A stretch of 64,000 nucleotides of DNA, taken from the NCBI GenBank assembly GCA_021829515.1, contig JAKBPM010000002.1:62001-126000 (forward strand). The letters run 5' to 3'. Both the position numbers and the translations under genes were made by a program. The notes below the pieces were generated by a model that saw nothing but the letters and a program-made list of their open reading frames with translations, had not been told where the DNA came from and did no database searches. Positions 35,982-46,231 of the stretch are shown in pieces (position 1 is the first letter of the stretch; each line of letters starts with the position of its first letter). The stretch comes from Nitrospirota bacterium (GTDB lineage Bacteria; Nitrospirota_A; Leptospirillia; Leptospirillales; Leptospirillaceae).

Positions 35982-36348
35982 TTTTCCATTCTTTAATATG
36001 TTGCAAGATTTGTTGGTTTTGTTGAATCTTTTGGCAAATGCCTTCATCCGGATTATCTTAAAGGATTTACTTCCTTTCGTCAGCATCCTGTCAGCTTTGC
36101 GGGTAATAATACGGGAGTTTTCGGGGAGATCTTCACCTGATAGGGAAAGGATTTCATTTTCTTGTAACGGGATCTTGACAGTCTCGATTTGAATGCCTAG
36201 AATCCTCCGGAGCGTGGTCCATATTTCCCATCGGTCGAAAGACAAAGGCGTCTTTTTGATGAAAGGACGCTTTTTTTGTGTCTCCATCCCAATATTTCAA
36301 TGGGTTTTATCCCATCACCAAGATTGATCAAGAAAGGAGCCCGACTCG
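35982..36348. other. Intergenic region between the flavoprotein gene and glnA
   Basis: About 370 bases between divergent genes. The minus-strand frame of the flavoprotein stays open through most of it (to an ATG at 36287), so an N-terminal extension cannot be fully excluded. No sigma-54 promoter or other clear site for glnA was found. Confidence 0.4.
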
Positions 36349-37758
36349 ATGACACCGAAAGAAGTTCTTGAATTTGCTAAGAAAAACAATGTACAGATTA
36401 TTGATTACCGCTTTACGGATCTTTTTGGTGCATGGCAACATGTTTCGACATCACTTCATGAGTTGACAGAAGAGTCATTTGCTGAAGGCAAGGGGTTTGA
36501 TGGATCGAGCATTCGTGGGTTCCAGGCAATCAATGAGTCCGACATGCTCCTGATTCCTGATCCGGCTTCGGCATTCATGGATCCCTACACTCAGGTGCCA
36601 ACGCTGGTCCTGGTCTGTAACATCAAAGATCCGATCACTGGTGAGTCTTACTCCAGGGATCCCCGCCTGATTGCTCAAAAAGCTGAGTCTTACCTCAAGA
36701 AAGTTGCGGATGTTTCCTATTGGGGACCGGAAGCAGAGTTTTTTGTTTTTGATGATGTGAAGTTTGGGCAGGGATCAAATTACTCCCACTATTCTGTTGA
36801 CTCTTCCGAGGCCATCTGGAACTCCGACCGTGACGAGATGCCAAATCTTGGCTATAAAATCCGCCATAAGGAAGGTTATTTCCCTGTTTCCCCCAATGAT
36901 ACCCTCCAGGATCTGCGCTCTGAAATGATCCTGACAATGGAAAAGCTTGGAATCAGAACAGAGGTCCATCATCATGAAGTGGCGACGGCTGGTCAGTGTG
37001 AAATCGACATGCGTTATGACACATTGACCAAAATGGCTGACAGCGTGATGAAATACAAGTATGTCGTTAGAAATACAGCATTAAAATATGGGAAGACGGC
37101 CACTTTTATGCCAAAGCCCCTTTTCCAGGACAATGGTTCGGGCATGCACTGCCATCAGAGTCTGTGGAAGGGTGGAAAAAACCTCTTTTTCGGAAAAGGT
37201 GGCTACGCTGACCTGTCTGAGATGGCCATTCACTACATTGGCGGTCTTCTGCATCATGCGCCTGCCCTGTTGGCTTTTATTGCACCAACGACAAATTCTT
37301 ACAAGAGACTGGTTCCTGGTTATGAAGCTCCGATCAATCTGGCGTATTCGAAGAGAAATCGCTCCGCCTGTATTCGGATCCCGATGTACTCGAAAAGTGA
37401 AAAAGCCAAGAGAATCGAATTCAGGACCCCGGATCCAAGTGCCAACCCCTATATTGCCTTTTCGGCGATGTTGATGGCGGGTCTTGATGGAATCGAGCGC
37501 AAGCTTGTTCCGCCAGCTCCTCTCGACAAGGATATCTACGAAATGTCAGACAGGGAGAGAAAGAAGATCAAGCAGATGCCAGGAAGTCTCGAGGGCGCAC
37601 TTGATGCTCTGGAGAAAGATCATGACTTCCTCCTTAAGGGTGGTGTCTTTACCAAGGATCTGATTGAAGTGTGGATTGCTGAAAAGCGCAAGAGGGATGT
37701 CAATCAGGTTCGACTTCGCCCCCATCCACATGAGTTTTTCCTGTATTATGACGTCTAG
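36349..37758 (+). CDS. glnA: Glutamine synthetase type I
   Basis: Main ammonia-assimilating enzyme, 469 aa, the E. coli-like length. Motifs: DGSSIRGF near 50, the metal-binding EAEFFVFD near 129, [10 protein letters not shown] near 264, and the C-terminal [13 protein letters not shown] end. Tyr397 in KDIYEMS is at the position adenylylated by GlnE in beta-type GSI, so covalent control is likely. AAAGGAG lies before the ATG. A terminator follows, then a sigma-54 activator gene. Confidence 0.96.
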   Translation: MTPKEVLEFAKKNNVQIIDYRFTDLFGAWQHVSTSLHELTEESFAEGKGFDGSSIRGFQAINESDMLLIPDPASAFMDPYTQVPTLVLVCNIKDPITGESYSRDPRLIAQKAESYLKKVADVSYWGPEAEFFVFDDVKFGQGSNYSHYSVDSSEAIWNSDRDEMPNLGYKIRHKEGYFPVSPNDTLQDLRSEMILTMEKLGIRTEVHHHEVATAGQCEIDMRYDTLTKMADSVMKYKYVVRNTALKYGKTATFMPKPLFQDNGSGMHCHQSLWKGGKNLFFGKGGYADLSEMAIHYIGGLLHHAPALLAFIAPTTNSYKRLVPGYEAPINLAYSKRNRSACIRIPMYSKSEKAKRIEFRTPDPSANPYIAFSAMLMAGLDGIERKLVPPAPLDKDIYEMSDRERKKIKQMPGSLEGALDALEKDHDFLLKGGVFTKDLIEVWIAEKRKRDVNQVRLRPHPHEFFLYYDV

Positions 37759-37800
37759 ACCCGATTTGTGCGTTTTCCTTTAGTATCTGTTTATCCTGTT

Positions 37801-37830
37801 GGCCCGAAGGATTCCCTTCGGGCCTTTTTT
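37801..37830 (+). terminator. Terminator of glnA
   Basis: GGCCCGAAGG (37801-37810) pairs with CCTTCGGGCC (37815-37824), followed by six T. Classic rho-independent shape. Confidence 0.92.
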
Positions 37831-37888
37831 CTTCTTGCGTTTCTCGTGGTTTCTAATCTTGCTGACCTTTTCGATCAGAAAGGGCTTT

Positions 37889-39511
37889 ATGGAATCCGAA
37901 CATCAAATTATTCAGGAACTTACAACATTGTTCTCAATCAGCCAGGAGCTTGCAAGCTGCCCTGACCTGGATGTTGCCCTTGTCAAGATCCTTGCCATTC
38001 TTGATCAGAACCTTGGCCTCCACCGAAGTTCCATTCTCCTTGTAAAGGGCGCCTCTGATGAATTGTCGACGGAAATAGCCCATGGGCTTTCCGAGGAAGA
38101 AAAGGAGCGGGGACGTTTTAAAAAAGGCGAAGGTATTACTGGAATGGTTCTGGAAAGTGGTGAGCCGGTCATCGTTCCTGACATTTCCCTTGAGCCCCGA
38201 TTTCTGAACAGAACCGGATCAAGACTCTCCAAAAAGGAAAAAACAGCTTTTATTGCTGTTCCACTGATCTTTCAGGGAAGAAAACTTGGAGTTCTTTCTG
38301 CAGACAGGAGTGCATCTGGAGGCCGTGAGAGTCTGGAAGAGGATGTTCGTTTGTTGACGACAATCAGTTCCATTATGGCTCAGGCTGTTCTTTTGCGGCA
38401 TAGTTTTGATGATGAAAAAAGACGTTTGCAGGATGAAACAACGAGGCTAGAACATGCCCTGAAAAACAGGTACACGATTTCAGGATGGATCGGCCGATCG
38501 AAGCTGGTTGCCCAAATTGCCGAAAGCGTTCACCAAGTGGCGGCAAGCAGAGCGACAGTCTTGATCCTTGGGGAAAGCGGAACGGGAAAGGAAGTTATTG
38601 CAAAGGCAATCCATTTCAATAGCCCCAGAAGCAAAATGCCATTTATACAGATTAACTGTGCCGCCATTCCTGAGACTCTTCTTGAAAGCGAGTTGTTCGG
38701 ACACGAGAAAGGGGCTTTTACTGGAGCGAGCTTGTCGAGACCAGGTCGTTTCGAGGCTGCCAACGAGGGGACAATTTTTCTCGATGAAATTGGGGAAATT
38801 CCTCCTTCCGTCCAGGTAAAGCTCTTGCGAGTTCTTCAGGAGCGTGTTGTCGAAAGAATCGGCTCCAATAGGCCAATTCCAATTGATGTGAGGATTGTTG
38901 CTGCGACCAATCGAAATCTTGACCAGGAGGTCAGGATGAACCGATTCAGGGAAGACCTGTATTATCGGCTGAATGTTATTCCCATCTACCTTCCGCCATT
39001 GAGGCACCGGAAGGAAGATATTCCCCTCCTGCTTGAACATTTCCGCTCAAGGTTCATCGAGGAGAATGGACGGGATGTCCGGATTTCATCCGATGCGATC
39101 GATGTCTTTATGGAATATGACTGGCCCGGAAATGTCCGGGAGCTGGAAAATATCGTAGAACGGCTGGTTGTAATGGCCAGGAAAGATGTCATCACTGCAA
39201 GTGATGTGGTCGAGACACTCGCTCTCTTTCCGGTTCATTCCAGTGGTTCTGCGCCGGTTGATGCGAAAGGGGCTCCTTCGGATCCTGGTCTTGCACCCCG
39301 GGATCCGATCCCCTCTCCAAGAGGTTCCTCTGTTCATGAAATCAATGCGGATTTGCCTGACACGATCAGGGAGATCGAGCGCGAGAGAATCGTGAAGGCT
39401 CTTGAACGGTCGGGCGGGGTAAAAACCAGGGCGGCGCTTGCTCTTGGTATTACGACGAGGCAATTGGTTTATAGGATGGAAAAATACGGAATAAGGGGAG
39501 CAGAATCTTAA
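37889..39511 (+). CDS. NifA-like sigma-54-dependent transcriptional activator (GAF-AAA+-Fis)
   Basis: 540-aa enhancer-binding protein. N-terminal GAF domain (about 20-170), AAA+ domain with Walker A GESGTGKE near 228, the sigma-54-contacting GAFTGA near 270, and a Fis-type helix-turn-helix at the C-terminus ([23 protein letters not shown]). The domain order is that of NifA/FhlA-like proteins responding to small ligands. ATG at 37889 has AAAGGG five bases ahead. Placed after glnA, but its targets are not shown; one sigma-54-type promoter is at 31.85 kb. Confidence 0.92.
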   Translation: MESEHQIIQELTTLFSISQELASCPDLDVALVKILAILDQNLGLHRSSILLVKGASDELSTEIAHGLSEEEKERGRFKKGEGITGMVLESGEPVIVPDISLEPRFLNRTGSRLSKKEKTAFIAVPLIFQGRKLGVLSADRSASGGRESLEEDVRLLTTISSIMAQAVLLRHSFDDEKRRLQDETTRLEHALKNRYTISGWIGRSKLVAQIAESVHQVAASRATVLILGESGTGKEVIAKAIHFNSPRSKMPFIQINCAAIPETLLESELFGHEKGAFTGASLSRPGRFEAANEGTIFLDEIGEIPPSVQVKLLRVLQERVVERIGSNRPIPIDVRIVAATNRNLDQEVRMNRFREDLYYRLNVIPIYLPPLRHRKEDIPLLLEHFRSRFIEENGRDVRISSDAIDVFMEYDWPGNVRELENIVERLVVMARKDVITASDVVETLALFPVHSSGSAPVDAKGAPSDPGLAPRDPIPSPRGSSVHEINADLPDTIREIERERIVKALERSGGVKTRAALALGITTRQLVYRMEKYGIRGAES

Positions 39512-39528
39512 ACTCCCCTTACAGGACT

Positions 39529-41295
39529 CTAGTCTTTTGATGTCAGTCGAATACCAAGATCTCTGAGTTGGGATGAACTGACACCTGAAGGGGCATTTGT
39601 CAGGAGGCATGAGCCCTTTTGCGTTTTGGGAAAAGCGATAACATCCCTGATCGAGCTGGATCCTGCAAGAAGCATGATGAGCCGGTCAAGTCCAAGGGCC
39701 ATGCCAAGATGTGGTGGTGCCCCGTAGGTCAATGCATCGAGCAGAAATCCAAATTTTTGAAGGGCCTCTTCCTTTTCGATCTTGAGAAGGCTAAGGACTG
39801 TCTCCTGGATCGTTCGTTCATGGATTCTCTGACTCCCTCCACCAAGCTCAGTTCCGTTCAAAACCAGATCGTAGGCGTTCGATCGGACTGCAAGAGGATC
39901 GCTGACCAGTTTTTCCAGATCATCGAAGTGGGGTGATGTGAAAGGGTGATGTAAAGCATCAAGACGATTTTCTTCATCATTCCACTCAAACATCGGGAAG
40001 TCCACAACCCATAGCAATGAAAAATGGTTTGGGTCTCTAAGATTCAGACGATCGCCGATGTGAAGCCGCAATTGTCCCATGATTTTTTGGGCTTTTGCTC
40101 TTATGTCGGCAACAAAGAGAAGCAGATCACCGGGCTGTGCCTCAAGACTTTTGAGGATAGCCTTTTGAGTTGCTTCGGGAAAGAATTTTGCGATTGGGCT
40201 GGATAGTTCTCCTGACTCCCATTTCATCCATGCGAGCCCACTTGCTCCCTGTGAAATGGTCCATTGTGTAAGAGTATCCATCTCTTTTCTGGATAAAGAT
40301 GCCCCACCCGGATAACGGATCCCTATGACCGTGCCATCTTTTTTGTCAAGAACGTCGAGGAAGACCTTGAAGGTATTTCCTGCAACTTGTTCATCAAGTC
40401 GAACCATCTTGAGGTCAAATCGAAGGTCTGGTTTATCTGTTCCATAGTTGTTCATGGCTTCCTGATAAGTGAGGCGCATAAACGGTTTTTGGGGCGTATG
40501 AGCTGTGAACTGTGAAAAAAGCGCGGAGACCATTTCTTCCATTTGGAAGAGAAATTGGTCGACGGTCAGAAAAGATGCTTCAATGTCGACCTGGGTAAAT
40601 TCAGGCTGACGATCTGATCGAAGATCTTCATCCCTGAAGCAGCGGGCAATCTGATAATATTTTTCAATTCCACCGACCATCAGCAGCTGTTTGAAAAGTT
40701 GGGGAGATTGGGGAAGGGCGTAGAATGAACCCTTTTCGAGTCTGGATGGTACCAGAAAATCTCTGGCGCCTTCAGGAGTTGACTTTGTCAGGATCGGAGT
40801 TTCGACTTCCCAGAATCCATGGGAGACAAGATGATTCCTGAGAAAATGGGTAACTTCACTTCTTAGCTTGAGATTTCGCCGTAGTTCAGGGCGTCTCATA
40901 TCAAGATAGCGATATGTCAGTCGAAGCGTTTCGGAAATCTCTGTCCGGTCATCGATAGGAAAAGGAGGAGTTGGAGATGTATTGAGAACCGTAATGGTCG
41001 AGGTCCTGATTTCAAGACGACCGGTGGGGAGAGTTGTGTTTTCTGTCCCTTCAGGCCTTTTTTCGATTGTTCCATGAACAGAGATAACCCATTCATCCCT
41101 CATTGACTTTGCCGCGTCAATCAGATGGGGATTCTTCTCCGTGTCGATAACGATCTGGGCAATTCCTGTCCGGTCCCTTAAATCAAAAAAGAGGAGAGAT
41201 CCGTGGTCCCTGACGGTTTGTACCCAACCTGAAAGTGTTGTCATTGACCCTATCGGAAGGGAAACAATATCAATAATGGGGTGCGATCGAACCAT
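39529..41295 (-). CDS. aspS: Aspartyl-tRNA synthetase
   Basis: Class II synthetase, 588 aa, bacterial type with the inserted GAD domain. N-terminal anticodon-binding OB fold (SGWVQTVRDHGSLLFFDLRD), motif 2 CFRDEDLRSDRQPEFTQVD near 215, motif 3 GMALGLDRL near the end. Could be the non-discriminating (Asp/Asn) form, but sequence inspection alone does not decide. Last gene of the guaB-guaA-rluB-aspS run, about 30 bases after rluB. Confidence 0.95.
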   Translation of the reverse strand: MVRSHPIIDIVSLPIGSMTTLSGWVQTVRDHGSLLFFDLRDRTGIAQIVIDTEKNPHLIDAAKSMRDEWVISVHGTIEKRPEGTENTTLPTGRLEIRTSTITVLNTSPTPPFPIDDRTEISETLRLTYRYLDMRRPELRRNLKLRSEVTHFLRNHLVSHGFWEVETPILTKSTPEGARDFLVPSRLEKGSFYALPQSPQLFKQLLMVGGIEKYYQIARCFRDEDLRSDRQPEFTQVDIEASFLTVDQFLFQMEEMVSALFSQFTAHTPQKPFMRLTYQEAMNNYGTDKPDLRFDLKMVRLDEQVAGNTFKVFLDVLDKKDGTVIGIRYPGGASLSRKEMDTLTQWTISQGASGLAWMKWESGELSSPIAKFFPEATQKAILKSLEAQPGDLLLFVADIRAKAQKIMGQLRLHIGDRLNLRDPNHFSLLWVVDFPMFEWNDEENRLDALHHPFTSPHFDDLEKLVSDPLAVRSNAYDLVLNGTELGGGSQRIHERTIQETVLSLLKIEKEEALQKFGFLLDALTYGAPPHLGMALGLDRLIMLLAGSSSIRDVIAFPKTQKGSCLLTNAPSGVSSSQLRDLGIRLTSKD

Positions 41296-41325
41296 GAGTT
41301 CTTCCTCTTTATCGTAGTGAGTCTG

Positions 41326-42957
41326 TTAAGGGCGTCTTGTTTTTGGTTTGCCATTCCTGGGGGAACCCGAACCTTGCCCGGGACGTCCTGATGGACGGCT
41401 GCCTGGCGAATGTGGTCTGGTCCGTTCACCGTTTCCCCGATAAGAAGAGCTCCGGGGACTTTCTTCAGAAGCGGGACGTCCTCCCTCTCTTGGACGCTCG
41501 GACCTTTCTCTCGATTGAAAACGATCGCCGGAGGACCTGTCCGGTCTGTCGGAAAAGGATCTCTTCGGCCTGTCCGAATCAAAGCGGCCTTCAGAAGCGG
41601 GACGTCCTCCCTCTCTTGGACGCTCGGACCTTTCTCTCGATTGAAAACGATCGCCGGAGGACCTGTCCGGTCTGTCGGAAAAGGATCTCTTCGGCCTATC
41701 CGAATCAAAGCGGCCTTCAGAAGCGGGACGTCCTCCCTCTCTTGGACGCTCGGACCTTTCTCTCGATTGAAAACGATCGCCGGAGGACCTGTTCGGTCTG
41801 TCGGAAAAGGATCTCTTTGGCCTATCCGAATCAAAGCGGCCTTCAGAAGCGGGACGTCCTCCCTCTCTTGGACGCTCGGACCTTTCCCTCGATTGAAAAC
41901 GATCGCCGGAGGACCTGCCCGGAGACGATCTTCTCGCATCGCGGTGTTGGTTATCTTCGGACTGAACTGGTTCCATTTCCAGAGAAGAGTGCTTTGAGGA
42001 TGACAAGGGATCTTCTATTTCAATAATGGCGGCTGTAGGAGGTGTCCGTTGATTCCGTTCCTCAATATATTTTGACCTTCCATTGGGTTCTGATCTGGAT
42101 TCGCGACCTCTTTGCTGGCCTTGGAGTCTGGCATTGTTCTCCCGGGAGGATTTCTGTGAGTAAGGTTGTTCGGGGTTCAGAAGCTGTTTGATTTCATCAG
42201 GCGATACAACCCTGAATTCTCCCGGTTCAAGGCCTTTGAGGTCGAGATTGCCAAAGGAAATTCTGGTAAGTTTGAGAACGAAATAATTGAACGTTTCAAA
42301 AATTCTGCGGACTTCCCTGTTTCTGCCCTCAGTAAGGGTGATCCTGTACCATGCATTGGTTTCGGTCGTTCTTTCGTGCTCGACTTCTATCGGTGCGACC
42401 GGATGCCCGTCAAGCCGGACCTTACCAAGCCGGATAAGATCAAGGTGCCTGGGGTCGACCCCGCCTTGTATCTTCACCAGATAGGTTCTGGGTATCGCAA
42501 ATCTTGGATGAAGGATTCGTTGCGAGAGGTCTCCGTTATTGGTCAGAAGCAGAACGCCCTCGGTCTGAAAATCAAGCCTGCCAATATGCAAAAGGGGAGA
42601 GATATTGGGGAAGAAGTCCTTAAGAGTTGGTTTTCCGTCGGGGTCAAAGACTGCAGATATGACGCCCTTGGGTTTGTAGAAGAGAAACAGGAATGTTTCC
42701 TTCTCCCTTGGGAGCATCCTGCCCTCAACAACTACAACATCTCTTTGAGGGTCGACCTTTGTTCCTGGAGTGGTTTCCACCTTTCCATTGACCGTGACGA
42801 GCCCACCTGCAATCAGTTCCTCGGCATTTCTTCGGGAGGTGATTCCTCGGTGAGCCAGAAGCTTTTGAAGTCTGACCTCCCCAGACAAGGTCGTTGCATA
42901 TTCGGTGTCAGATTTGTTGCTTGTGGTTTTTTTCTGGTAATCATCCTGATCAGACAT
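41326..42957 (-). CDS. rluB: RluB/RsuA-family pseudouridine synthase with long repetitive Arg/Ser-rich tail
   Basis: Pseudouridine synthase acting on 23S rRNA. N-terminal S4 domain (about 28-75, RLQKLLAHRGITSRRNAEELI) and catalytic domain with the active-site HIGRLDFQTEGVLLLTN near 122-138. From about residue 260 the protein has a disordered Arg/Ser/Glu/Gly-rich tail of ~280 residues, including about 3.7 copies of a 42-residue repeat beginning SSGDRFQSRE. Typical RluB is 250-300 aa, so the tail doubles the size. Long open frames on the opposite strand here are a by-product of the repeat. Confidence 0.9.
   Translation of the reverse strand: MSDQDDYQKKTTSNKSDTEYATTLSGEVRLQKLLAHRGITSRRNAEELIAGGLVTVNGKVETTPGTKVDPQRDVVVVEGRMLPREKETFLFLFYKPKGVISAVFDPDGKPTLKDFFPNISPLLHIGRLDFQTEGVLLLTNNGDLSQRILHPRFAIPRTYLVKIQGGVDPRHLDLIRLGKVRLDGHPVAPIEVEHERTTETNAWYRITLTEGRNREVRRIFETFNYFVLKLTRISFGNLDLKGLEPGEFRVVSPDEIKQLLNPEQPYSQKSSRENNARLQGQQRGRESRSEPNGRSKYIEERNQRTPPTAAIIEIEDPLSSSKHSSLEMEPVQSEDNQHRDARRSSPGRSSGDRFQSRERSERPREGGRPASEGRFDSDRPKRSFSDRPNRSSGDRFQSRERSERPREGGRPASEGRFDSDRPKRSFSDRPDRSSGDRFQSRERSERPREGGRPASEGRFDSDRPKRSFSDRPDRSSGDRFQSRERSERPREGGRPASEESPRSSSYRGNGERTRPHSPGSRPSGRPGQGSGSPRNGKPKTRRP
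41463..41925 (-). repeat. 126-bp tandem repeat in the rluB tail
   Basis: Unit starts are at 41463, 41589, 41715 and 41841, exactly 126 bases apart; the fourth copy is partial. The copies differ by only a few bases. Each codes for 42 residues, so copy changes keep the frame. Confidence 0.93.
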
Positions 42958-42972
42958 GGTGTTTCAACCGTT

Positions 42973-44523
42973 CTATTCCCATTCAATTGTGCTGGGAGGT
43001 TTGGGGGATATATCGTGAACGACTCGGTTAATCCCTCTGACTTCGGAAATGATCCGGTGTGAGATTCGGCAGAGAAGGGTATGTGGGATTTCACCGATAT
43101 CGGCTGTCATGCCGTCGACGCTTGTGACCGTCCGCACGGCAATCGCATTCTCATAAGTTCTTTGATCGCCCATGACTCCAACAGAGTGAACAGGAAGAAG
43201 AACTGCAAAATATTGCCACAGGGTCTTTCCGGTATCCGTACCATCAAGCTCTTCGCGGACAATCCGGTCAGCTTCACGAACCATTCGGATGCGTTCGGGG
43301 GTGATGGATCCCAGAATACGGATGGCAAGTCCAGGGCCGGGAAAAGGTTGGCGATGGACAAAATGGTCTGGCAATCCCAGCTCTTTTCCGATGATACGCA
43401 CTTCATCCTTGAACAGTTCCCTGAGCGGTTCAACGAGAGAAAAAGGCATCCTTTTGGGAAGTCCTCCCACGTTGTGGTGGCTTTTGATGACGCTGGAGGA
43501 GCCTTTGCTGGAAACGCTTTCTATAACATCAGGGTAAAGTGTTCCCTGCGCCAGAAACTTTGGCATTCCCAACTGCTTTGCTTCTTTTTGGAAAACATGA
43601 ATAAACGTTCGTCCAATCAGTTTTCTCTTCCTCTCAGGGTCTTTTACTCCGGACAGACGTTTAAGAAAGAGATCTGAACTGTGGGAGACAACCAAAGGGA
43701 GTTTTAGTGACTGAAGGTCTTTGATGATTGCCTGTGTCTCTCCGTCACGCATCAATCCATTGTCAACGTAGACTGCCGTGAACTGTCTCCCAACTGCCCG
43801 ATGGCAAAGAAGGGCTGTGACTGTTGAGTCTATCCCTCCAGATAGAGCACAAATCAGGTGATCTTTCTGAACCGTTTCCCGAATTTCCTCGATCTTTCTG
43901 TCAATGTATCCTGTCAGAGACCAATTTGGAGTAATTTTTGCAATTTTTTTAAGAAAGGATTGTAGAAACTCAATTCCATTCCGGGTTTGGGTTACTTCGG
44001 GATGAAATTGCACCCCAAACAGTTTTTCTTTTTCATTTTCCATTGCTGCATAAGGGGTTGTTTTTGTATGTCCTGTCGAGACAAATCCGGGAGGGAGATG
44101 GAGAATGCTGTCTCCATGGCTCATAAGAACCGGATCACCATCGGGAAAAACCGACCATATGGGAGAAATCTTCTTTTCGCGATGAAATCCCGTTACACCG
44201 TATTCCCTAACATCTGAAGGGACTACCTTTCCTCCAAGAAGTTTTGCCATAAGCTGCATTCCATAACAAATCCCAAGAACCGGGACCCCAAGACTGAAAA
44301 TTTCGGCAGGGACTGAAGGTGCATCCGGCTCAAAGACAGAGGATGGGCCCCCGGAAAGAATGATCGCAAGAGGCTCCATTTTCCTGACCTGGGTGATTGA
44401 TGTTGTAAAGGGATGGATCTCAGAGTAGATCCCCATTTCCCTTACCCTTCGTGCGATATTCTGTGTCAGTTGGGAGCCGAAGTCCAGAATCACGACAGGC
44501 CGGGGTATTGAATGACTGGTCAC
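42973..44523 (-). CDS. guaA: GMP synthase (glutamine-hydrolysing)
   Basis: Converts XMP to GMP. N-terminal glutamine amidotransferase with Cys in VLGICYGMQ and FHPEVTQT; ATP-PPase domain with the P-loop ALSGGIDSTV near 230; C-terminal dimer domain ending PPSTIEWE as in all GuaA. About 516 aa. The start is taken as GTG at 44523, nine bases after GGAG; a TTG two codons earlier is closer to the site. Follows guaB by about 60 bases. Confidence 0.95.
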   Translation of the reverse strand: MTSHSIPRPVVILDFGSQLTQNIARRVREMGIYSEIHPFTTSITQVRKMEPLAIILSGGPSSVFEPDAPSVPAEIFSLGVPVLGICYGMQLMAKLLGGKVVPSDVREYGVTGFHREKKISPIWSVFPDGDPVLMSHGDSILHLPPGFVSTGHTKTTPYAAMENEKEKLFGVQFHPEVTQTRNGIEFLQSFLKKIAKITPNWSLTGYIDRKIEEIRETVQKDHLICALSGGIDSTVTALLCHRAVGRQFTAVYVDNGLMRDGETQAIIKDLQSLKLPLVVSHSSDLFLKRLSGVKDPERKRKLIGRTFIHVFQKEAKQLGMPKFLAQGTLYPDVIESVSSKGSSSVIKSHHNVGGLPKRMPFSLVEPLRELFKDEVRIIGKELGLPDHFVHRQPFPGPGLAIRILGSITPERIRMVREADRIVREELDGTDTGKTLWQYFAVLLPVHSVGVMGDQRTYENAIAVRTVTSVDGMTADIGEIPHTLLCRISHRIISEVRGINRVVHDISPKPPSTIEWE

Positions 44524-44583
44524 TTGCAAATTCTCCGATTGAAAGCGGGAAGTGTTGTTTTTTGGATGAAAAGAGTTGGAGAG

Positions 44584-46050
44584 TCAGCTTTCGTCCCATT
44601 CTCGCCGGTAGTTGGGAGCTTCTTTTGTGACGATGACATCATGAACATGGCTTTCCCTGAGGCCGGAGGAGGAGATTCTGACAAAGAAAGCTTTTTCCTG
44701 CAGTTCGGAAATTGTCTTGCATCCGCAATACCCCATTCCGGATCTGAGGCCGCCTGCAAGCTGATAGACCATATCCGCCAGTCTTCCCTTATGGGGAACT
44801 CTTCCCTCAATTCCTTCTGGAACAAGTTTTTTGGCGCCGGCCTGACCGTATCTGTCTGCGCCTCCCCGCTCCATGGCACCGATCGATCCCATTCCACGGT
44901 AAGTTTTGTAAGATCTTCCCTGAAAGAGAACTGTTTCTCCCGGAGACTCTTCTGTTCCGGCAAAAAGTGATCCCAGCATGACAGCTGTCGCACCTGCGGC
45001 AAGTGCTTTTGTGATATCGCCAGAATATTTGATTCCGCCATCAGCAATAACCGGGACGGCATGTTGTTTGGCGACCTTGCTGACATTTGAAATGGCGGTC
45101 AGCTGGGGAACTCCTGCGCCTGCAACGATTCTTGTCGTACAGATCGATCCTGGTCCAACCCCGACCTTTAGGACGTTTGCACCGGCCTTGATCAATGTCT
45201 CTGCGGCTTCGCCCGTGGCAATGTTCCCGGCCATGATCGGTAGGTCCGGATGGTTTTTTCGGATCTCGCGAATCATCTCCACAACGGCTTTGGAATGGCC
45301 ATGGGCTGTATCGATGACCAGAATGTCAACCTGAGCTTTGACGAGTAATTGAGCCCGTTCCACTGCAGCGGCCCCAACACCTACCGCGGCGCCGACAACA
45401 AGTCTTCCTTTTGAGTCTTTTGCAGAGTTCGGGTATTTGATCTTTTTCTCAATATCCTTGATCGTGATCAGTCCCTGAAGGTAGCCTTCAGAATCGACAA
45501 CAGGGAGCTTTTCTATATGATGGAGCTGAAACAGCTCCTTTGCCGAATCAAGGGTCGTTCCAACGGGTACTGTAATCAGATTCCTGCTGGTCATGACTTC
45601 CGAGATTTTTTTTGAGGAGCCGGTCTCGAACCTCAGATCCCGGTTGGTGACAATCCCGACGAGTTTCCTGTTTTTTATAACCGGGATTCCGGAGATGCGA
45701 AAGGTACTCATGATTCCGAACGCTTCCCCGACGGTCTGGTCCGGTCCGATTGTAATAGGGTCAGTGATCATCCCTGACTCGGATTTTTTGACCTTGTCGA
45801 CTTCATGAGCCTGATCTTCTGCGGACATGGCCCGATGAATGATTCCCATTCCTCCTTCACGGGCAAGGGCAATTGCCATTCTGGCCTCTGTTACCGTATC
45901 CATTGCGGCTGAGAGGATGGGGAGGTTCAGTGTGATACCGGGAACGATCGTAACGGTTGTATCGACATCACCAGGCATATATTCTGAGTATTGGGGGACG
46001 AGAATAACATCATCAAAGGTTAGACCAGTCGGGACGGGTTCTTGCAGCAT
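44584..46050 (-). CDS. guaB: IMP dehydrogenase
   Basis: NAD-dependent oxidation of IMP to XMP, first step to guanine nucleotides. TIM-barrel with two CBS domains inserted at about 92-205, catalytic Cys in GPGSICTTRI near 304, and the flap ending RYGQ. 488 aa, normal. AGAGAGG lies six bases before the ATG. First gene of the minus-strand guaB-guaA-rluB-aspS unit, with a promoter just upstream. Confidence 0.96.
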   Translation of the reverse strand: MLQEPVPTGLTFDDVILVPQYSEYMPGDVDTTVTIVPGITLNLPILSAAMDTVTEARMAIALAREGGMGIIHRAMSAEDQAHEVDKVKKSESGMITDPITIGPDQTVGEAFGIMSTFRISGIPVIKNRKLVGIVTNRDLRFETGSSKKISEVMTSRNLITVPVGTTLDSAKELFQLHHIEKLPVVDSEGYLQGLITIKDIEKKIKYPNSAKDSKGRLVVGAAVGVGAAAVERAQLLVKAQVDILVIDTAHGHSKAVVEMIREIRKNHPDLPIMAGNIATGEAAETLIKAGANVLKVGVGPGSICTTRIVAGAGVPQLTAISNVSKVAKQHAVPVIADGGIKYSGDITKALAAGATAVMLGSLFAGTEESPGETVLFQGRSYKTYRGMGSIGAMERGGADRYGQAGAKKLVPEGIEGRVPHKGRLADMVYQLAGGLRSGMGYCGCKTISELQEKAFFVRISSSGLRESHVHDVIVTKEAPNYRREWDES

Positions 46051-46083
46051 GCTGACCTCTCTTTTAAAATTTTATATCTGAGT

Positions 46084-46113
46084 AATATATTCCTTTTTGA
46101 ATGGATGGGTCAA
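46084..46113 (-). promoter_or_regulatory. Promoter of guaB
   Basis: On the minus strand TTGACC (46113-46108), an 18-base spacer and TATATT (46089-46084). This puts the transcript start about 30 bases before the guaB ATG. Confidence 0.55.
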
Positions 46114-46231
46114 ATATTTCTGTCGGGACAGTCTGTCACTGGCAATGGTGCTATTGGTCGCGAAATACAATGGGCTTTGCCTGGGGATGGGGAAAGAAGA
46201 GGAGTCTCTGCCGACTATTGTGGATGTCGGA

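Noticed and set aside
41463..41925. CRISPR array
   Set aside because: The period is 126 bases with no unique spacers, and it is coding sequence. No other direct-repeat array was seen.
41337..42026. Three long repetitive open frames on the plus strand opposite rluB
   Set aside because: They only mirror the 126-bp repeat of the rluB tail, where no stops occur in several frames. They have no ribosome sites or family match.
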